Of a stretch of DNA of 64,000 bases, positions 34,121 through 43,450 are shown in pieces; position 1 is the stretch's first letter, and the number at the start of each line of letters is the position of its first letter. This DNA is from an uncultured Clostridia bacterium. GTDB lineage: Bacteria; Bacillota; Clostridia; Oscillospirales; Ruminococcaceae. A program made the translations under genes and the position numbers. The notes beneath the pieces were generated by a model. It searched no databases, had not been told where the DNA came from, and worked only from the letters and a program-made list of their open reading frames with translations. The DNA is taken from contig CANQKW010000002.1 in NCBI GenBank assembly GCA_947624555.1, forward strand, positions 62,001-126,000, given 5' to 3'.

Positions 34121-36269
34121 CTTCGATCGTTCCTTTCTCTTCTGTATCTGCAATATCATTCTGCACAAAATCAAAGTCGATAAAGCCGCCGTTTACGCTG
34201 ACTGACGCACATTTTACCCTTACCTTGTCGCCGACGGTATACAGTTTTCCGTCGGGCGCACCCGTAAGAATTACTCCGTGCTCAACATCATAATCGCCTG
34301 CGGGGAGTTTTGTGACGGAAACCATACCCTCGACGGTATTTTCAATGCACACGAAAATTCCGCTCGGCGAAACTCCCGAAATAAATCCGTCAAATTCCTC
34401 GCCGATATGGTTTTTCATATATTCCGCCATATAGAAATTTTCACATTCACGTTCGCATTTGACTGCCGAAAGTTCGGTCACGCTTGCCTGATGTGCGTTC
34501 TCGAAAGCAAATTTTTCATACTTTTTGACAAGTTTTTCGCTGCTTAACGCATAAACGTAGTCCGTCAATATTCTGTGTATCGACAAATCGGCAAGTCTGC
34601 GTATCGGGGAAGTGAAATGTGCGTATTCTTTCATAACAAGACCGTAATGACCCAGCGGCTCGTCGGAATATTTCGCTTTCATCATTGTCCGAAGTACTAT
34701 TCTGTTAATGACCTCGTATTTGTCGGTATTTTTTGCATTTCTGATGATTTTCGCCAGATCTTCCGCCGATGATTTTTCGTTAATTCCTTCGGGATTTACT
34801 CCGATAGCCGTCAGCGTATCTTCAAGAGTGAGCAGTTTTTCTTCGGCAGGTGATTCGTGAACACGGTAAACAAACGGAAACTTTTCTTTCATAGCCAGAG
34901 AGGCTGCCGCATTATTTGCCATAAGCATAAATTCTTCGATTATTTTTTCGGCTGTTCCTCGCTCACGGGGCTTTATATCAATGCAGATGCCGTTTTCGTC
35001 GGTAATAATTTTAGGCTCAGCGGTATCGATTTCGGGCGCTCCCCGATTTATTCTGTTCTTTTCAAAAATAGCCGCAAGCTCTGTCATAACGGGAATTTTG
35101 TCGATTACACGGGCATATTTTTCCCTGATTTTTTCGTCGGCAGAGCCGTCAATTATCTTGTTTACCTCGGAGTAAACGCCTTTCACACGACTTCTGATAA
35201 CGGTTTTTTCAAAGCGGTAGGACGCAAGCTTTCCGTCAGCGGTAATGTCCATTAAACAGGAAAAAGCAAGTCTGTCCACATTCGGGTTAAGCGAGCAGAT
35301 CCCGTTTGAAAGCTCTTTCGGGAGCATAGGTATCACCCGGTCGGCGTAATATATCGAAGTGCCTCGGTAAAAAGCCTCTTTTTCAATCGCCGAGCCTCTT
35401 TTGACATAATGCGAAACATCTGCTATATGAACGCCGAGCTTATAGCCTTTTTCCGTGCGTGTAACTGAAACGGCGTCGTCAATATCTTTTGTGTCTGCGC
35501 CGTCAATGGTGAAAATCGGCTCTCCTCTCAGGTCGAGTCTGCGATAAATCTCGTCCTCATCGGGTTCGTCAATGTCAATTTTTGACGTTTCATCAAGTAC
35601 TTCGGGCGGAAATTCGGTGTGTATGCCGTTTACCAGCAGATAAGCCTCTGCGCTTGCCTTTGCGTTTTCGGAAGAGCCGAATGTGTCCTCGATCGAAACC
35701 GTGTGCTCAAAATGACGCTCGCCCCTCTTTTTGATCGAAAAAACGACCTTATCTCCGACTTTCAGCGGATTATTTCCATATTTTGCGATAACCAGAGGCT
35801 CTCTGCAAATCTTATCGGGAAGAACCATAAGCATATTTTCTTCTCCGACGATAATTCCCGTCTGCAGCAGTTTGCTTTCCTGAAGAACCGCAAGCACGAC
35901 AGCCTCGGGACTTCTGTCCTCGTAAGCCTCGGCAGTCTTTTTTGCAAGTACAATATCGCCGGGAATTGCGCCACGCAGGTCTTTTCCCCGAACGAAAAAC
36001 TCAGTCTGTTCCTCTGACTGCGAAATAATAAACCCCGATTTCGTATTTACCGTTGAAACTCTTGCCGAGAAGTAAATATCAGAATTTTTGAGTTTCCAGA
36101 CGCCTTTTTTGCTGATAATATCACCGTATTTTTTTAAATCCGCAAGCGACTGTGAGAATTTTTTGGAGATTTTTTTCGTTATTTCGAGCTTTTTTGTAAG
36201 CTCCTTTTCGGAAAGACCGTTCGGATTTTCGTACAATTCCCTTATGATATTGATTTTAAAACTGTTCAT
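34113..36269 (-). CDS. rnr: Ribonuclease R
   Basis: 718 residues. Winged-helix N-terminus (about 1-60), cold-shock domain (GFIISQSEEQTEFFVRG, then IPGDIVLA), RNB catalytic domain with FTIDGADTKDIDDAVS supplying the metal-binding aspartates, and a C-terminal S1 domain (FDGFISGVSPSGIFVCIEN). A processive 3'-5' exoribonuclease active on structured RNA. GAGGAA precedes the ATG. secG lies upstream as in Bacillus, but an intrinsic terminator stands between them. Confidence 0.95.
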   Translation of the reverse strand: MNSFKINIIRELYENPNGLSEKELTKKLEITKKISKKFSQSLADLKKYGDIISKKGVWKLKNSDIYFSARVSTVNTKSGFIISQSEEQTEFFVRGKDLRGAIPGDIVLAKKTAEAYEDRSPEAVVLAVLQESKLLQTGIIVGEENMLMVLPDKICREPLVIAKYGNNPLKVGDKVVFSIKKRGERHFEHTVSIEDTFGSSENAKASAEAYLLVNGIHTEFPPEVLDETSKIDIDEPDEDEIYRRLDLRGEPIFTIDGADTKDIDDAVSVTRTEKGYKLGVHIADVSHYVKRGSAIEKEAFYRGTSIYYADRVIPMLPKELSNGICSLNPNVDRLAFSCLMDITADGKLASYRFEKTVIRSRVKGVYSEVNKIIDGSADEKIREKYARVIDKIPVMTELAAIFEKNRINRGAPEIDTAEPKIITDENGICIDIKPRERGTAEKIIEEFMLMANNAAASLAMKEKFPFVYRVHESPAEEKLLTLEDTLTAIGVNPEGINEKSSAEDLAKIIRNAKNTDKYEVINRIVLRTMMKAKYSDEPLGHYGLVMKEYAHFTSPIRRLADLSIHRILTDYVYALSSEKLVKKYEKFAFENAHQASVTELSAVKCERECENFYMAEYMKNHIGEEFDGFISGVSPSGIFVCIENTVEGMVSVTKLPAGDYDVEHGVILTGAPDGKLYTVGDKVRVKCASVSVNGGFIDFDFVQNDIADTEEKGTIEDV

Positions 36270-36303
36270 AATTATTCCTCATTTTTGTCAGATCTGCCGC
36301 CCT

Positions 36304-36333
36304 AAAAAAACAGACAGACTTCAAGCCTGTCTG
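36304..36333 (-). terminator. Intrinsic terminator after secG
   Basis: On the minus strand CAGACAG (36333-36327) pairs with CTGTCTG (36317-36311), followed by TTTTTTT. Partial read-through would feed rnr, which has no clear promoter of its own. Confidence 0.85.
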
Positions 36334-36345
36334 CATTCTTTGATT

Positions 36346-36744
36346 TTATTGAGCTGAAGAACTGCTTTCGGCTGAACTTGAAGAGCTTTCGGACTCTGCC
36401 GAGCTTTCAGAGCTTTCAGAGCTTTCGGACTCTGTCGAACTGTCGGAAACATCGCTTACAACAGACGATCCGCTTGAGTTACTTTCCGACGAGCCGCCCC
36501 AATAAACATTTATGACATTTACCGCAACCGCCAGTACAAAGAAAATCACCGCTGCAACAATAGTTGCTTTGTTAAGCATAGCCTCTTTTGTCCTGCCCGC
36601 ATTTTTCTGGTAAAAACTGTCAGAAGTTGTGCCCGAAATAGTTTGTGACATCTGAGTTTTCGTGTCCTTTACCAAAACCACAACAACTATAAAAATGCAG
36701 GCGATAATCAAAACAATCGCACTAATAATTTCAAATATGCTCAT
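36346..36744 (-). CDS. secG: Protein translocase subunit SecG with long serine-rich tail
   Basis: 132 residues against the usual ~75-85. Two membrane segments (about 4-25 and 61-83) flank the conserved loop (SGTTSDSFYQKNAGRTKEAMLNK), which fits SecG. The C-terminal ~45 residues are almost only Ser, Glu, Asp and Ala, encoded partly by tandem nine-base repeats. SecG assists SecYEG-mediated export. Start ATG with GGAGGAAG about 12 bases upstream. Confidence 0.9.
   Translation of the reverse strand: MSIFEIISAIVLIIACIFIVVVVLVKDTKTQMSQTISGTTSDSFYQKNAGRTKEAMLNKATIVAAVIFFVLAVAVNVINVYWGGSSESNSSGSSVVSDVSDSSTESESSESSESSAESESSSSSAESSSSAQ
36383..36427 (-). repeat. Nine-base tandem repeats in the secG tail
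   Basis: GAGCTTTCA, GAGCTTTCA and GAGCTTTCG stand head to tail at 36401, 36410 and 36419 (plus-strand reading), with a related AGAGCTTTCGG at 36392. They encode the Ser-Glu-Ser repeats and are prone to slippage. Confidence 0.8.
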
Positions 36745-36788
36745 TTCTATGAACTTCCTCCAAATGTATGATAATGCAATACTTTGTA

Positions 36789-36817
36789 ATTATACCATAC
36801 AATAACAAAAAATTCAA
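36789..36817 (-). promoter_or_regulatory. Sigma-A promoter of secG
   Basis: On the minus strand TTGAAT (36817-36812), 17-base spacer, TATAAT (36794-36789), with a TGG extended -10. Confidence 0.85.
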
Positions 36818-36863
36818 GTATTTTTTTAAAAATATTTTTAAATTGTCTTACAGGCTTTATCTA

Positions 36864-36892
36864 TTGACAATTTTGTTCAAATGTGGTAAAAT
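36864..36892 (+). promoter_or_regulatory. Sigma-A promoter for the HAD-FapA-NlpC series
   Basis: TTGACA (36864-36869), 17-base spacer, TAAAAT (36887-36892), about 30 bases before the start codon of the HAD gene. Confidence 0.88.
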
Positions 36893-36924
36893 AAATAATG
36901 AATGTATAATATTAGAGGTGAATT

Positions 36925-37575
36925 ATGGTAAAAGCAGTTATTTTCGATATGGACGGACTTCTTCTCGATACGGAAAAGCTGCTGATCAAATTCTGGTGCG
37001 AGGCGGCAAATGAGAGCGGTTTTCCCATGACAAGGGAAATTGCACTTAATATACGTTCAATGCACAGAAGTTTTGCTGTACCGTATTTAAAAAGCGTCTT
37101 GGGTGAAGATTTCGATTATTTGAAAATTCGTTCCAGAAGAATGGAACTTATGAACGAACATATAGAAAAAAACGGAATTGAACTTAAAAAAGGCGCTCAA
37201 AAGCTGCTTACATATCTGAAAAAAATCGGCATACGCACGGCGGTGGCGACTGCTACCGATTATCAGCGTGCAGAAAAATACCTGAAAGAAACGGGGATTT
37301 TCGGCTTTTTCGATAAAATAGTCTGTGCGACAATGGTAGAAAAAGGAAAACCTATGCCCGATATTTACATTTATGCCGCAAATGAGCTGGGGCTTGATCC
37401 TTCGGAATGTGCTGCGCTTGAAGACTCGCCGAACGGGGTCAAATCCGCCTCTTCGGCAGGGTGCAAAACGATAATGGTGCCCGATTTAACTCAGCCCGAC
37501 GAGGAGCTGCTGGGGATAATTGCGGCAAAGGCAGACTCTTTGGAGGACGTTGTCGGTATTATTGAAAAAATTTGA
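36925..37575 (+). CDS. HAD-IA family phosphatase, beta-phosphoglucomutase-like
   Basis: 216 residues. Motif I FDMDGLLLDTE, motif II ATATD, motif III lysine in EKGKPMPDIY, motif IV ALEDSPNGVKSA. This set is typical of the beta-PGM/GPH-like branch with a helical C1 cap. The substrate is probably a small phosphosugar, not deducible further. GAGGTG lies upstream of the ATG. First gene of a plus-strand series that runs to about 43.4 kb with short gaps. Confidence 0.9.
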   Translation: MVKAVIFDMDGLLLDTEKLLIKFWCEAANESGFPMTREIALNIRSMHRSFAVPYLKSVLGEDFDYLKIRSRRMELMNEHIEKNGIELKKGAQKLLTYLKKIGIRTAVATATDYQRAEKYLKETGIFGFFDKIVCATMVEKGKPMPDIYIYAANELGLDPSECAALEDSPNGVKSASSAGCKTIMVPDLTQPDEELLGIIAAKADSLEDVVGIIEKI

Positions 37576-37604
37576 TTAAAAATAAGCAAGGGAGGCAGGG
37601 AAAA

Positions 37605-39023
37605 GTGGATGATAATATCAAATCGGAAGAGGCAAAAAAATCAGGTACTGTGCTTGACAGCCGCATAGATCTTATAATTGATGAAAACGGAAAATCCGTA
37701 AGCCTTATAATTCACCCTCCCGTAAACGGCGGCAAAGACGCTACCGTGGAAATGATAATGGATGAGCTGAAGAAAAAGGGCGTTGTTTACGGAATTGAAG
37801 AAAAACATATCAAGAAAATTATCGAGTCGAGGTATTTCGGTTCGCCTGTAAATATTGCAAATTATACTCCTCCGAAAAAAGGAGCAAACGGTTATATAAA
37901 TTTCCATTTTGATAAGGAACATAAGCTTAAACCTCATCAGAATGAATTCGGTATTGCGGATTACCGAGAGCTTAATTCCATTGTGCCGATAAGAAAAAAT
38001 GAGATAATTGCGGATATTGTTCTTCCCGAAGAGGGAACGCCCGGCAAAAATGTTTTCGGAAAGAGTATTCCCGGAGAACCGGGAGCTGCTGCGAAAATTT
38101 CGCTGGGAAAAAATACCCTCGTTACAATGGACAGAAAAAGCATAGTTTCTGCGTGCGACGGTCATATTGTATTCGGCAGCGGAAGTTTCCAGGTGGAAGA
38201 GGCTGTTACCATAAAAACCGACCTTGATATTTCTGTCGGAAATATCAGCTTTTTCGGTGATGTCCACATAAAGGGAAATGTTATGGAAGGATTTTCCATA
38301 AATGCGGGAAAAAATGTCAAAATCGACGGAAGCGTTTTCGGCGGAGAAATAAATGCAGGCGGAAATTTAATGATAGTCGGCGGCTGCATCAATTCAAAGG
38401 TAAACTGCGACGGAAATGCCGATATAGGATTTTGCGAAAATTCAGAAATTTTCACAAAGGGTGATCTGACCTCGAAACAATTTGCTTTTTGCAGAGTTTT
38501 CTGCTACGGAGCAGTTACCACCAAAGGTCCTCACGGCGTCATATCGGGCGGAAAAATCACCTCAATGCACGACATAAAAGCAGGAATAATCGGCTCTGAG
38601 AAATATACGACGACCGAAATAAATATCGGAGACGGTTCTGTGCTTTTTGCAAGAAAAAGAGAGGCAGAGCTTAATCTCAGCGAGGCGGAGCGGATTTTCG
38701 ACCTTTCCATAAAGAACCTTGCGTTCCTGAAGAACAGAAAAAACGTTCAGGGCGGAAGTCTTACAGACGAACAGCAGCGGCAGTTTCGCATTGAAACGCA
38801 GAACAAGCTGTTCTATTCGATGAAGAAAACGGAGCTGAAAGAGCTTATCGCAAGGCTTGACGATGACATAAAATATAAGGATAATCTCAGTGCGATCTGT
38901 ACGGGGACAATTTTTCCGGGAGTTAAATTCTGCATAAATTTCCTTACGCTTGACGTAAGTCAGACGTGTCAGCGTTCGCGTGTCACGATCGTGAAGGATA
39001 AGATAGAAATTATCCCTATGTAA
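37605..39023 (+). CDS. FapA-like DUF342 family protein
   Basis: 472 residues. The N-terminal half (IADIVLPEEGTPGKNVFG, HIVF) and the central right-handed beta-helix of short Gly-rich strands (VHIKGNVMEGFSINAGKN, GGEINAGGNLMIVGG) match the FapA/DUF342 family; a coiled coil follows near 370-430. Members occur in polymer- and flagellum-associated and cell-polarity settings; no flagellar genes are nearby here. Start GTG at 37605 has GGGAGG about nine bases upstream; the TTG at 37572 overlaps the HAD stop without a site. Confidence 0.82.
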   Translation: MDDNIKSEEAKKSGTVLDSRIDLIIDENGKSVSLIIHPPVNGGKDATVEMIMDELKKKGVVYGIEEKHIKKIIESRYFGSPVNIANYTPPKKGANGYINFHFDKEHKLKPHQNEFGIADYRELNSIVPIRKNEIIADIVLPEEGTPGKNVFGKSIPGEPGAAAKISLGKNTLVTMDRKSIVSACDGHIVFGSGSFQVEEAVTIKTDLDISVGNISFFGDVHIKGNVMEGFSINAGKNVKIDGSVFGGEINAGGNLMIVGGCINSKVNCDGNADIGFCENSEIFTKGDLTSKQFAFCRVFCYGAVTTKGPHGVISGGKITSMHDIKAGIIGSEKYTTTEINIGDGSVLFARKREAELNLSEAERIFDLSIKNLAFLKNRKNVQGGSLTDEQQRQFRIETQNKLFYSMKKTELKELIARLDDDIKYKDNLSAICTGTIFPGVKFCINFLTLDVSQTCQRSRVTIVKDKIEIIPM

Positions 39024-39085
39024 TATGTGGGATATATCGTCAGTGCGGTTAAATTTACATTCCGGGCACTGATTTAAGGAGTTTT

Positions 39086-39676
39086 ATGAAGAGCAATATT
39101 CTGATAATAATTGCCGTAACGCTGGCGGCTGTCGGGGTTATCACACTGGTGATAATTTTAAGCCGACCTTCCGACGTCGGCGGACCGCCCGATTCGCATT
39201 ATTCTTCGGGCGAAAGTTCCGACGATACGTCCGAGTGGAGCAGACCGTCTGTCCACAGCGGTTCGTCTGTGCGTCCGCAGACGGGTCAGGACAGCGAAGT
39301 TGCAAAAAATATCGTTTCATTGGCTTATTCGCTGATAAATACGCCGTTTTTGCCGAACGGAGCAGACCCGAACGGCTTTGATAATTCCGGATTTATATAC
39401 TACGTTATGAGAGAAAACGGCTTTCTTACCTGTCCCAGACTTACTGTTTCTCAGTCGGAATGGGGCTTTAAAATAGGATATGACAGCCTAAGAGAAGGCG
39501 ATTTGGTTTTCTTTTCGGACGACGGACAGTCTGAGATTAGCTTTGGCGGAATTTATGTCGGCGGCGGAACAATGGTTGCCTGCATAACTCACGACGGCGT
39601 TTCAAAGGTCTGGAGCGTAAGAATTGATACGGACTACTATATGAGAAATTTTATGTGGGGAATTGCCATAAGCTGA
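39086..39676 (+). CDS. Membrane-anchored NlpC/P60-like protein lacking the catalytic Cys and His
   Basis: 196 residues. One N-terminal membrane segment (about 4-26), a Ser/Gly/Asp-rich extracytoplasmic spacer to about 70, then an NlpC/P60-like domain: YSLINTPFLPNGADPNGFDNSG and LREGDLVFFSDDG. The catalytic position in FDCSG reads FDNSG (N100), and the HVGIYVG histidine reads F153 in FGGIYVGGGTMV. It probably binds cell wall or a protein partner without hydrolysis. AAGGAG precedes the ATG; a seven-pair hairpin (39040-39046 with 39066-39072) lies just upstream. Confidence 0.72.
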   Translation: MKSNILIIIAVTLAAVGVITLVIILSRPSDVGGPPDSHYSSGESSDDTSEWSRPSVHSGSSVRPQTGQDSEVAKNIVSLAYSLINTPFLPNGADPNGFDNSGFIYYVMRENGFLTCPRLTVSQSEWGFKIGYDSLREGDLVFFSDDGQSEISFGGIYVGGGTMVACITHDGVSKVWSVRIDTDYYMRNFMWGIAIS

Positions 39677-39712
39677 GAAAAATCTCACGGGCATATTGAA
39701 AGGAAATGAAAA

Positions 39713-40678
39713 ATGAAAACGGTTATCGTCGATAACAGCCTTTGTGCAAATACTCTTGCCGATAATGTCAGCGGAGAAACCATTACGGGATATATACAGT
39801 ATCTCGCTGAGGCAGGCGTGAAATATGTTGAGCTTGATTTTCGCACCCTGATGAAGATAAACAGACTTCCCGAGGGTATTGGTTACATTTTCAGACTTGT
39901 CGACCCGATGTTTATGCAGCTTACGGAGGTCTTTGATTTCGATTATGTGCTTATAAATTTTACGGATTTAAGGAAAAAAATTTCTTCAAAGGTTCCGCTT
40001 ATGCTGGAGCTGCCCGTTATGGACGCACTGCCGGGACGTGCGGTGAGATATGCGAACTCGCTGGTCGACGGAGAAATAAGCTGTGTGCGGGTTTGCGGAA
40101 GTTATGATATGTTTACGGCGGCAGAGGCGTCCGCTTATGTTATGCGTGTGAAAAACGATGTGACTGTACCGGTCGATTTCTGTCCGAGAAACGATTATAA
40201 AACAGCGGTGGATACGGCAATAAAGCTGATGTTTGCAGGAGCTGACAGTCTGACGCTCTGTACAAGCTCCAAAGGAAAATATGCCTCCTTCGAGGACTTT
40301 GTATTTTCGCTTTTGTCGGTATTTGACGCACTTCCCTCGGACATCAGCGCAGGCAATATGTGCAAAGCCTCGATATGCAGCAAATATCTGTTCCCGAACT
40401 CAACGGGAGACTATGTTATGAGCCTTATGGACTGTCTTGATAATGATTTGAGAATGCTTAAAAACGCCGATACGGGCGAAAATGTTCATATGAGGATAAG
40501 ATTGAAAGATACTCAGTTTCTTCATAAGGCTTATATTTCTGCCGTGAAAAAAATGATGCGTAAGGAAGATCTTTCCGACGATATAGTAAATGAACTGGAA
40601 AACGCAATCGGAAACTCGCAGACAAAGGTTTTTGATGAAAGGATACTCAGAGAAAAGCATAAGGGACTGCTTAACTGA
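39713..40678 (+). CDS. Unassigned protein resembling a degenerate HMGL/homocitrate-synthase TIM barrel
   Basis: 321 residues, soluble, no signal. The N-terminus (VDNSLCANTLADNVSGETITGYIQYLAEAGVKYVELD) and KLMFAGADSLTLCTSSKG echo the first and later strands of HMG-CoA lyase/isopropylmalate-synthase-like barrels. However, the DTTLRDG arginine region reads DNSLCAN and no HxH metal motif is seen (FCPRNDYKTA at that position). It would therefore lack the usual condensing chemistry. The relationship is inferred by eye and could be wrong. GAAAGG precedes the ATG; the next HAD gene follows after 15 bases. Confidence 0.45.
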   Translation: MKTVIVDNSLCANTLADNVSGETITGYIQYLAEAGVKYVELDFRTLMKINRLPEGIGYIFRLVDPMFMQLTEVFDFDYVLINFTDLRKKISSKVPLMLELPVMDALPGRAVRYANSLVDGEISCVRVCGSYDMFTAAEASAYVMRVKNDVTVPVDFCPRNDYKTAVDTAIKLMFAGADSLTLCTSSKGKYASFEDFVFSLLSVFDALPSDISAGNMCKASICSKYLFPNSTGDYVMSLMDCLDNDLRMLKNADTGENVHMRIRLKDTQFLHKAYISAVKKMMRKEDLSDDIVNELENAIGNSQTKVFDERILREKHKGLLN

Positions 40679-40693
40679 AAATCGGAGTAAATT

Positions 40694-41482
40694 ATGATAA
40701 AGCTTATCGCATCGGATATGGACGGGACGCTGCTGGATAACGAGAAAAATCTTCCCGAGGATTTTTTTCCCGTTCTCGACGATCTTATTGAAAAAGGGAT
40801 AATATTTACGGTTGCAAGCGGACGGACTTATTCCGCTGTCGAACACTTTTTCCCCGAAGATTACAGAAATAAAATTTCATATATCTGCGATAACGGCGCT
40901 TGCACATATGTAAACGGCGAGCCGAAAAACATTTTTCCTCTTGAAAAGGATATTTACGAAAGGCTTGTCGATGTCTGCGTTAAAATGGGGGATTTTATTC
41001 TTGTGGTTTGCGCCGAAAGCGGCGTTTATCACCTCGATCTGGGAGAAGATTTTTCAAACGAAGTGGGCAGATTTTATAAGTACCACAAGTCTGTAAAGAA
41101 CTTTCTCGATATAAAAGACGCAGTTTATAAGCTGGCTGTCTGTGACAAAAAAGGGACTTTGCTCCACGGAAAGCCAATACTTGAAAAAGAATTCGGCGAC
41201 AAACTTAACGTTCAGGCGTCGGGCGAGATATGGATGGACGTTATGGCAGGCGGCGTAAGCAAAGGAACGGCGCTTAAAGCTCTTCAGAAAAGTCTGGGCG
41301 TTACAGGCGAAGAAACAATGGCTTTCGGCGACTATTTCAACGATGTTGATATGCTGCAGTCTGCCTACTGGAGCTTTTGTATGGAAAACGGTCACGAGGA
41401 AGTGAAAAAACTCTGCCGGTTTATTGCTCCCGAAAACAATGCCGGCGGCGTTACAAAATGCATTAAAAAATATGCTCTTTAA
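40694..41482 (+). CDS. Cof-type HAD-IIB hydrolase
   Basis: 262 residues. Motif I SDMDGTLLDNE, motif II VASGRT, late motif FGDYFNDVDML followed by CMENGHEEVK. A Cof/YidA-type sugar or cofactor phosphatase of unknown substrate, distinct from the copy at 15.1 kb. CGGAG lies seven bases before the ATG. The gene lies between the barrel-like gene and the CNNM transporter gene. Confidence 0.9.
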   Translation: MIKLIASDMDGTLLDNEKNLPEDFFPVLDDLIEKGIIFTVASGRTYSAVEHFFPEDYRNKISYICDNGACTYVNGEPKNIFPLEKDIYERLVDVCVKMGDFILVVCAESGVYHLDLGEDFSNEVGRFYKYHKSVKNFLDIKDAVYKLAVCDKKGTLLHGKPILEKEFGDKLNVQASGEIWMDVMAGGVSKGTALKALQKSLGVTGEETMAFGDYFNDVDMLQSAYWSFCMENGHEEVKKLCRFIAPENNAGGVTKCIKKYAL

Positions 41483-41500
41483 GGAGAGTTTTTCTGAATT

Positions 41501-42766
41501 ATGAGTGCGGCAAATATAATCATCATTGTAGTAATGATATTCTTTTCGGCGTTTTTTTCTGCGTCCGAAACGGCATTTTCCAGCGTGAACCGAATTCGCC
41601 TGAAAAATATGGCGGACAACGGTCACAAAGGCGCTGCAAGAGCGCTGCGGATACTGGAAAAATACGATAAAGCGCTTACTACCATTCTTATAGGAAACAA
41701 TATCGTAAATATCGCCTGCTCTTCGATAGCGACAATTGTCTGTATTGCGCTTGTCGGCGAGCAGTACGGCTCTCTCGTTTCAACGGTGGCGACAACCGTT
41801 GTTGTGCTGATTTTCGGAGAGGTTATGCCCAAAAGTATCGCCAAAGACCACGCAGAGGGCGTTTGTATTGCGGTTTCGGCGGTTATTGCCTTTTTGATGT
41901 TTATTTTCACGCCTTTTTCGGCATTTTTTATTTTGCTGAAAAAAGGCGTTGCCAAAATCTTCAGGAGCAAAGAATCCGTCAGCGTGACCGAAGAAGAACT
42001 TATGGCAATAATTGACGAGATAGAGGACGAGGGCGTCCTTGAACAGCAGGAGAGCAATCTTGTGCGTTCAGCTTTGCAGTTTGACGAAACGACCGTAGAT
42101 GAGATAATTACCCCCAGAGTGCGGATAGTCGCTGCGGAAGTAAATGAAAAGGCAAAGGACGTTTGCAGAAAGTTTTTGAACGAGCAGTATTCCAGAATGC
42201 CCGTGTATGAAAAAAATCTCGATAATATAATAGGCATAATCAATCATCGTGATTTTCTCAAAGCATATGTCGAAAAACGGGGAAAACTTACCGTGCGTGA
42301 CGCAATTCAGGAAACTATTTATTTTCCGCATATGCTGAAAATTTCCGAAGTAATGCGCACAATGCAGAAGAAAAAATGCCATATGGCTGTCGTGCTTGAC
42401 CAGCACGGCGGCACGCTCGGAATTGTCACTATGGAAGATCTGCTTGAAGAGCTTGTCGGCGAAATATGGGACGAGAACGATGAAGTAAAAAGTCCTATTA
42501 CCGCTGTGGCAGAAAACGTTTACGAGGCATACGGAGATGTTTCGCTGAACAGTATGCGCCGTTTCTTTGCAAACAGGGAAATTGACGTTGAAATCGAATG
42601 TGAGGCAAATACCGTGGCAGGCTGGGTGCTTGAACTTTTCGGAAGTATCCCGAAGAGCGGAGATGTGTTTGAAACGGATAATCTTAAGGTAACAGTCCTT
42701 GAGGCGGCGGAATTGAGAGTAAATAAGGTCAGAATAGAGTTAATTCCCGATGAGGTGAATGATTGA
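41501..42766 (+). CDS. CNNM/CorC family transporter (DUF21 + CBS pair + CorC_HlyC)
   Basis: 421 residues. An N-terminal DUF21 domain with three to four membrane segments (about 5-150; [16 protein letters not shown] is characteristic), a CBS pair (about 200-325; [26 protein letters not shown]) and a C-terminal CorC_HlyC domain (about 335-415). The family moves or regulates Mg2+ and other divalent ions, often as Na+-coupled efflux. The stop overlaps the start of the next gene by four bases, indicating coupling. Confidence 0.9.
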   Translation: MSAANIIIIVVMIFFSAFFSASETAFSSVNRIRLKNMADNGHKGAARALRILEKYDKALTTILIGNNIVNIACSSIATIVCIALVGEQYGSLVSTVATTVVVLIFGEVMPKSIAKDHAEGVCIAVSAVIAFLMFIFTPFSAFFILLKKGVAKIFRSKESVSVTEEELMAIIDEIEDEGVLEQQESNLVRSALQFDETTVDEIITPRVRIVAAEVNEKAKDVCRKFLNEQYSRMPVYEKNLDNIIGIINHRDFLKAYVEKRGKLTVRDAIQETIYFPHMLKISEVMRTMQKKKCHMAVVLDQHGGTLGIVTMEDLLEELVGEIWDENDEVKSPITAVAENVYEAYGDVSLNSMRRFFANREIDVEIECEANTVAGWVLELFGSIPKSGDVFETDNLKVTVLEAAELRVNKVRIELIPDEVND

Positions 42767-43422
42767 AAAGCTTTTATATTGTGCTTATTATCCTTTCGGG
42801 AGGATACCTTATCGCACAGGCGGCTGCGTACGCTTTTTTCGGAATAACTTTTTTCCCCGATACGGGAGAGCTGTTTTCCGACAAAAAAGAAAAAAATCTG
42901 CTGCAGACGATTTTCCCGAAAAATATGCTCAGACTCGTGATTTTGGTGCTTACGGGTTCGATAAGCGGCTTGTTTATGTACCTTGCAGGGCTTGAAGGCT
43001 GGATTTCGCTGCTTTTTGCGCCTGTTGCGGGGATTTTTTTCAATTTTTTGATAAGCACGGTCTTTTCTCCGATCTATCTGAAATTCCACAAAAGCGAAGA
43101 GCCGAATGACGAGGAGCTTTGCGAGCTTTCGGGCAAGGTCGTCGAGGATATTGAAACAGACGGTTTCGGAGTGATTGAGGTTCGGCACGGCTCAAAAAAT
43201 TATCTTTTCAGAGCGGTTTCCGCAAACGAACGGTTTATCCGAAAGGGCGAAAATGTGGTCGTTATCTACGCACAGGACTCTTGCTGTTTCGTTGAAAGCG
43301 AAGAGCATATCTGCGATATTCTTTTTGAGGACGACAGCGAAGATTTCGAGGAAAACGCCGCAGAAATCGAAGATATGACCGAAAAATCCGACGAGGATAA
43401 TAATTTTGTTGAAAAAGAATAA
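42763..43422 (+). CDS. Membrane protein with NfeD-like C-terminal domain
   Basis: 219 residues. Three hydrophobic segments (about 4-26, 54-74, 80-100), then a beta-rich OB-like region (LCELSGKVVEDIETDGFGVIEV, RKGENVVVIYA) like NfeD, and an acidic tail. NfeD proteins usually accompany flotillins or proteases; neither is adjacent, although the CNNM partner is translationally coupled. Start TTG at 42763 sits five bases after GAGGTG. Last gene of the series. Confidence 0.65.
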   Translation: MKSFYIVLIILSGGYLIAQAAAYAFFGITFFPDTGELFSDKKEKNLLQTIFPKNMLRLVILVLTGSISGLFMYLAGLEGWISLLFAPVAGIFFNFLISTVFSPIYLKFHKSEEPNDEELCELSGKVVEDIETDGFGVIEVRHGSKNYLFRAVSANERFIRKGENVVVIYAQDSCCFVESEEHICDILFEDDSEDFEENAAEIEDMTEKSDEDNNFVEKE

Positions 43423-43450
43423 AAAATATGAAAAAATTTATAAAAAGTGC

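Noticed and set aside
32726..34183. A 485-codon open frame on the plus strand opposite the MetRS-like gene
   Set aside because: Its translation has no family pattern, no ribosome binding site, and the opposite strand carries recognisable synthetase motifs; it is a frame shadow.
36383..36427. Short tandem repeats considered as a CRISPR fragment
   Set aside because: The units are nine bases, contiguous without spacers, and lie inside the secG frame encoding Ser/Glu.
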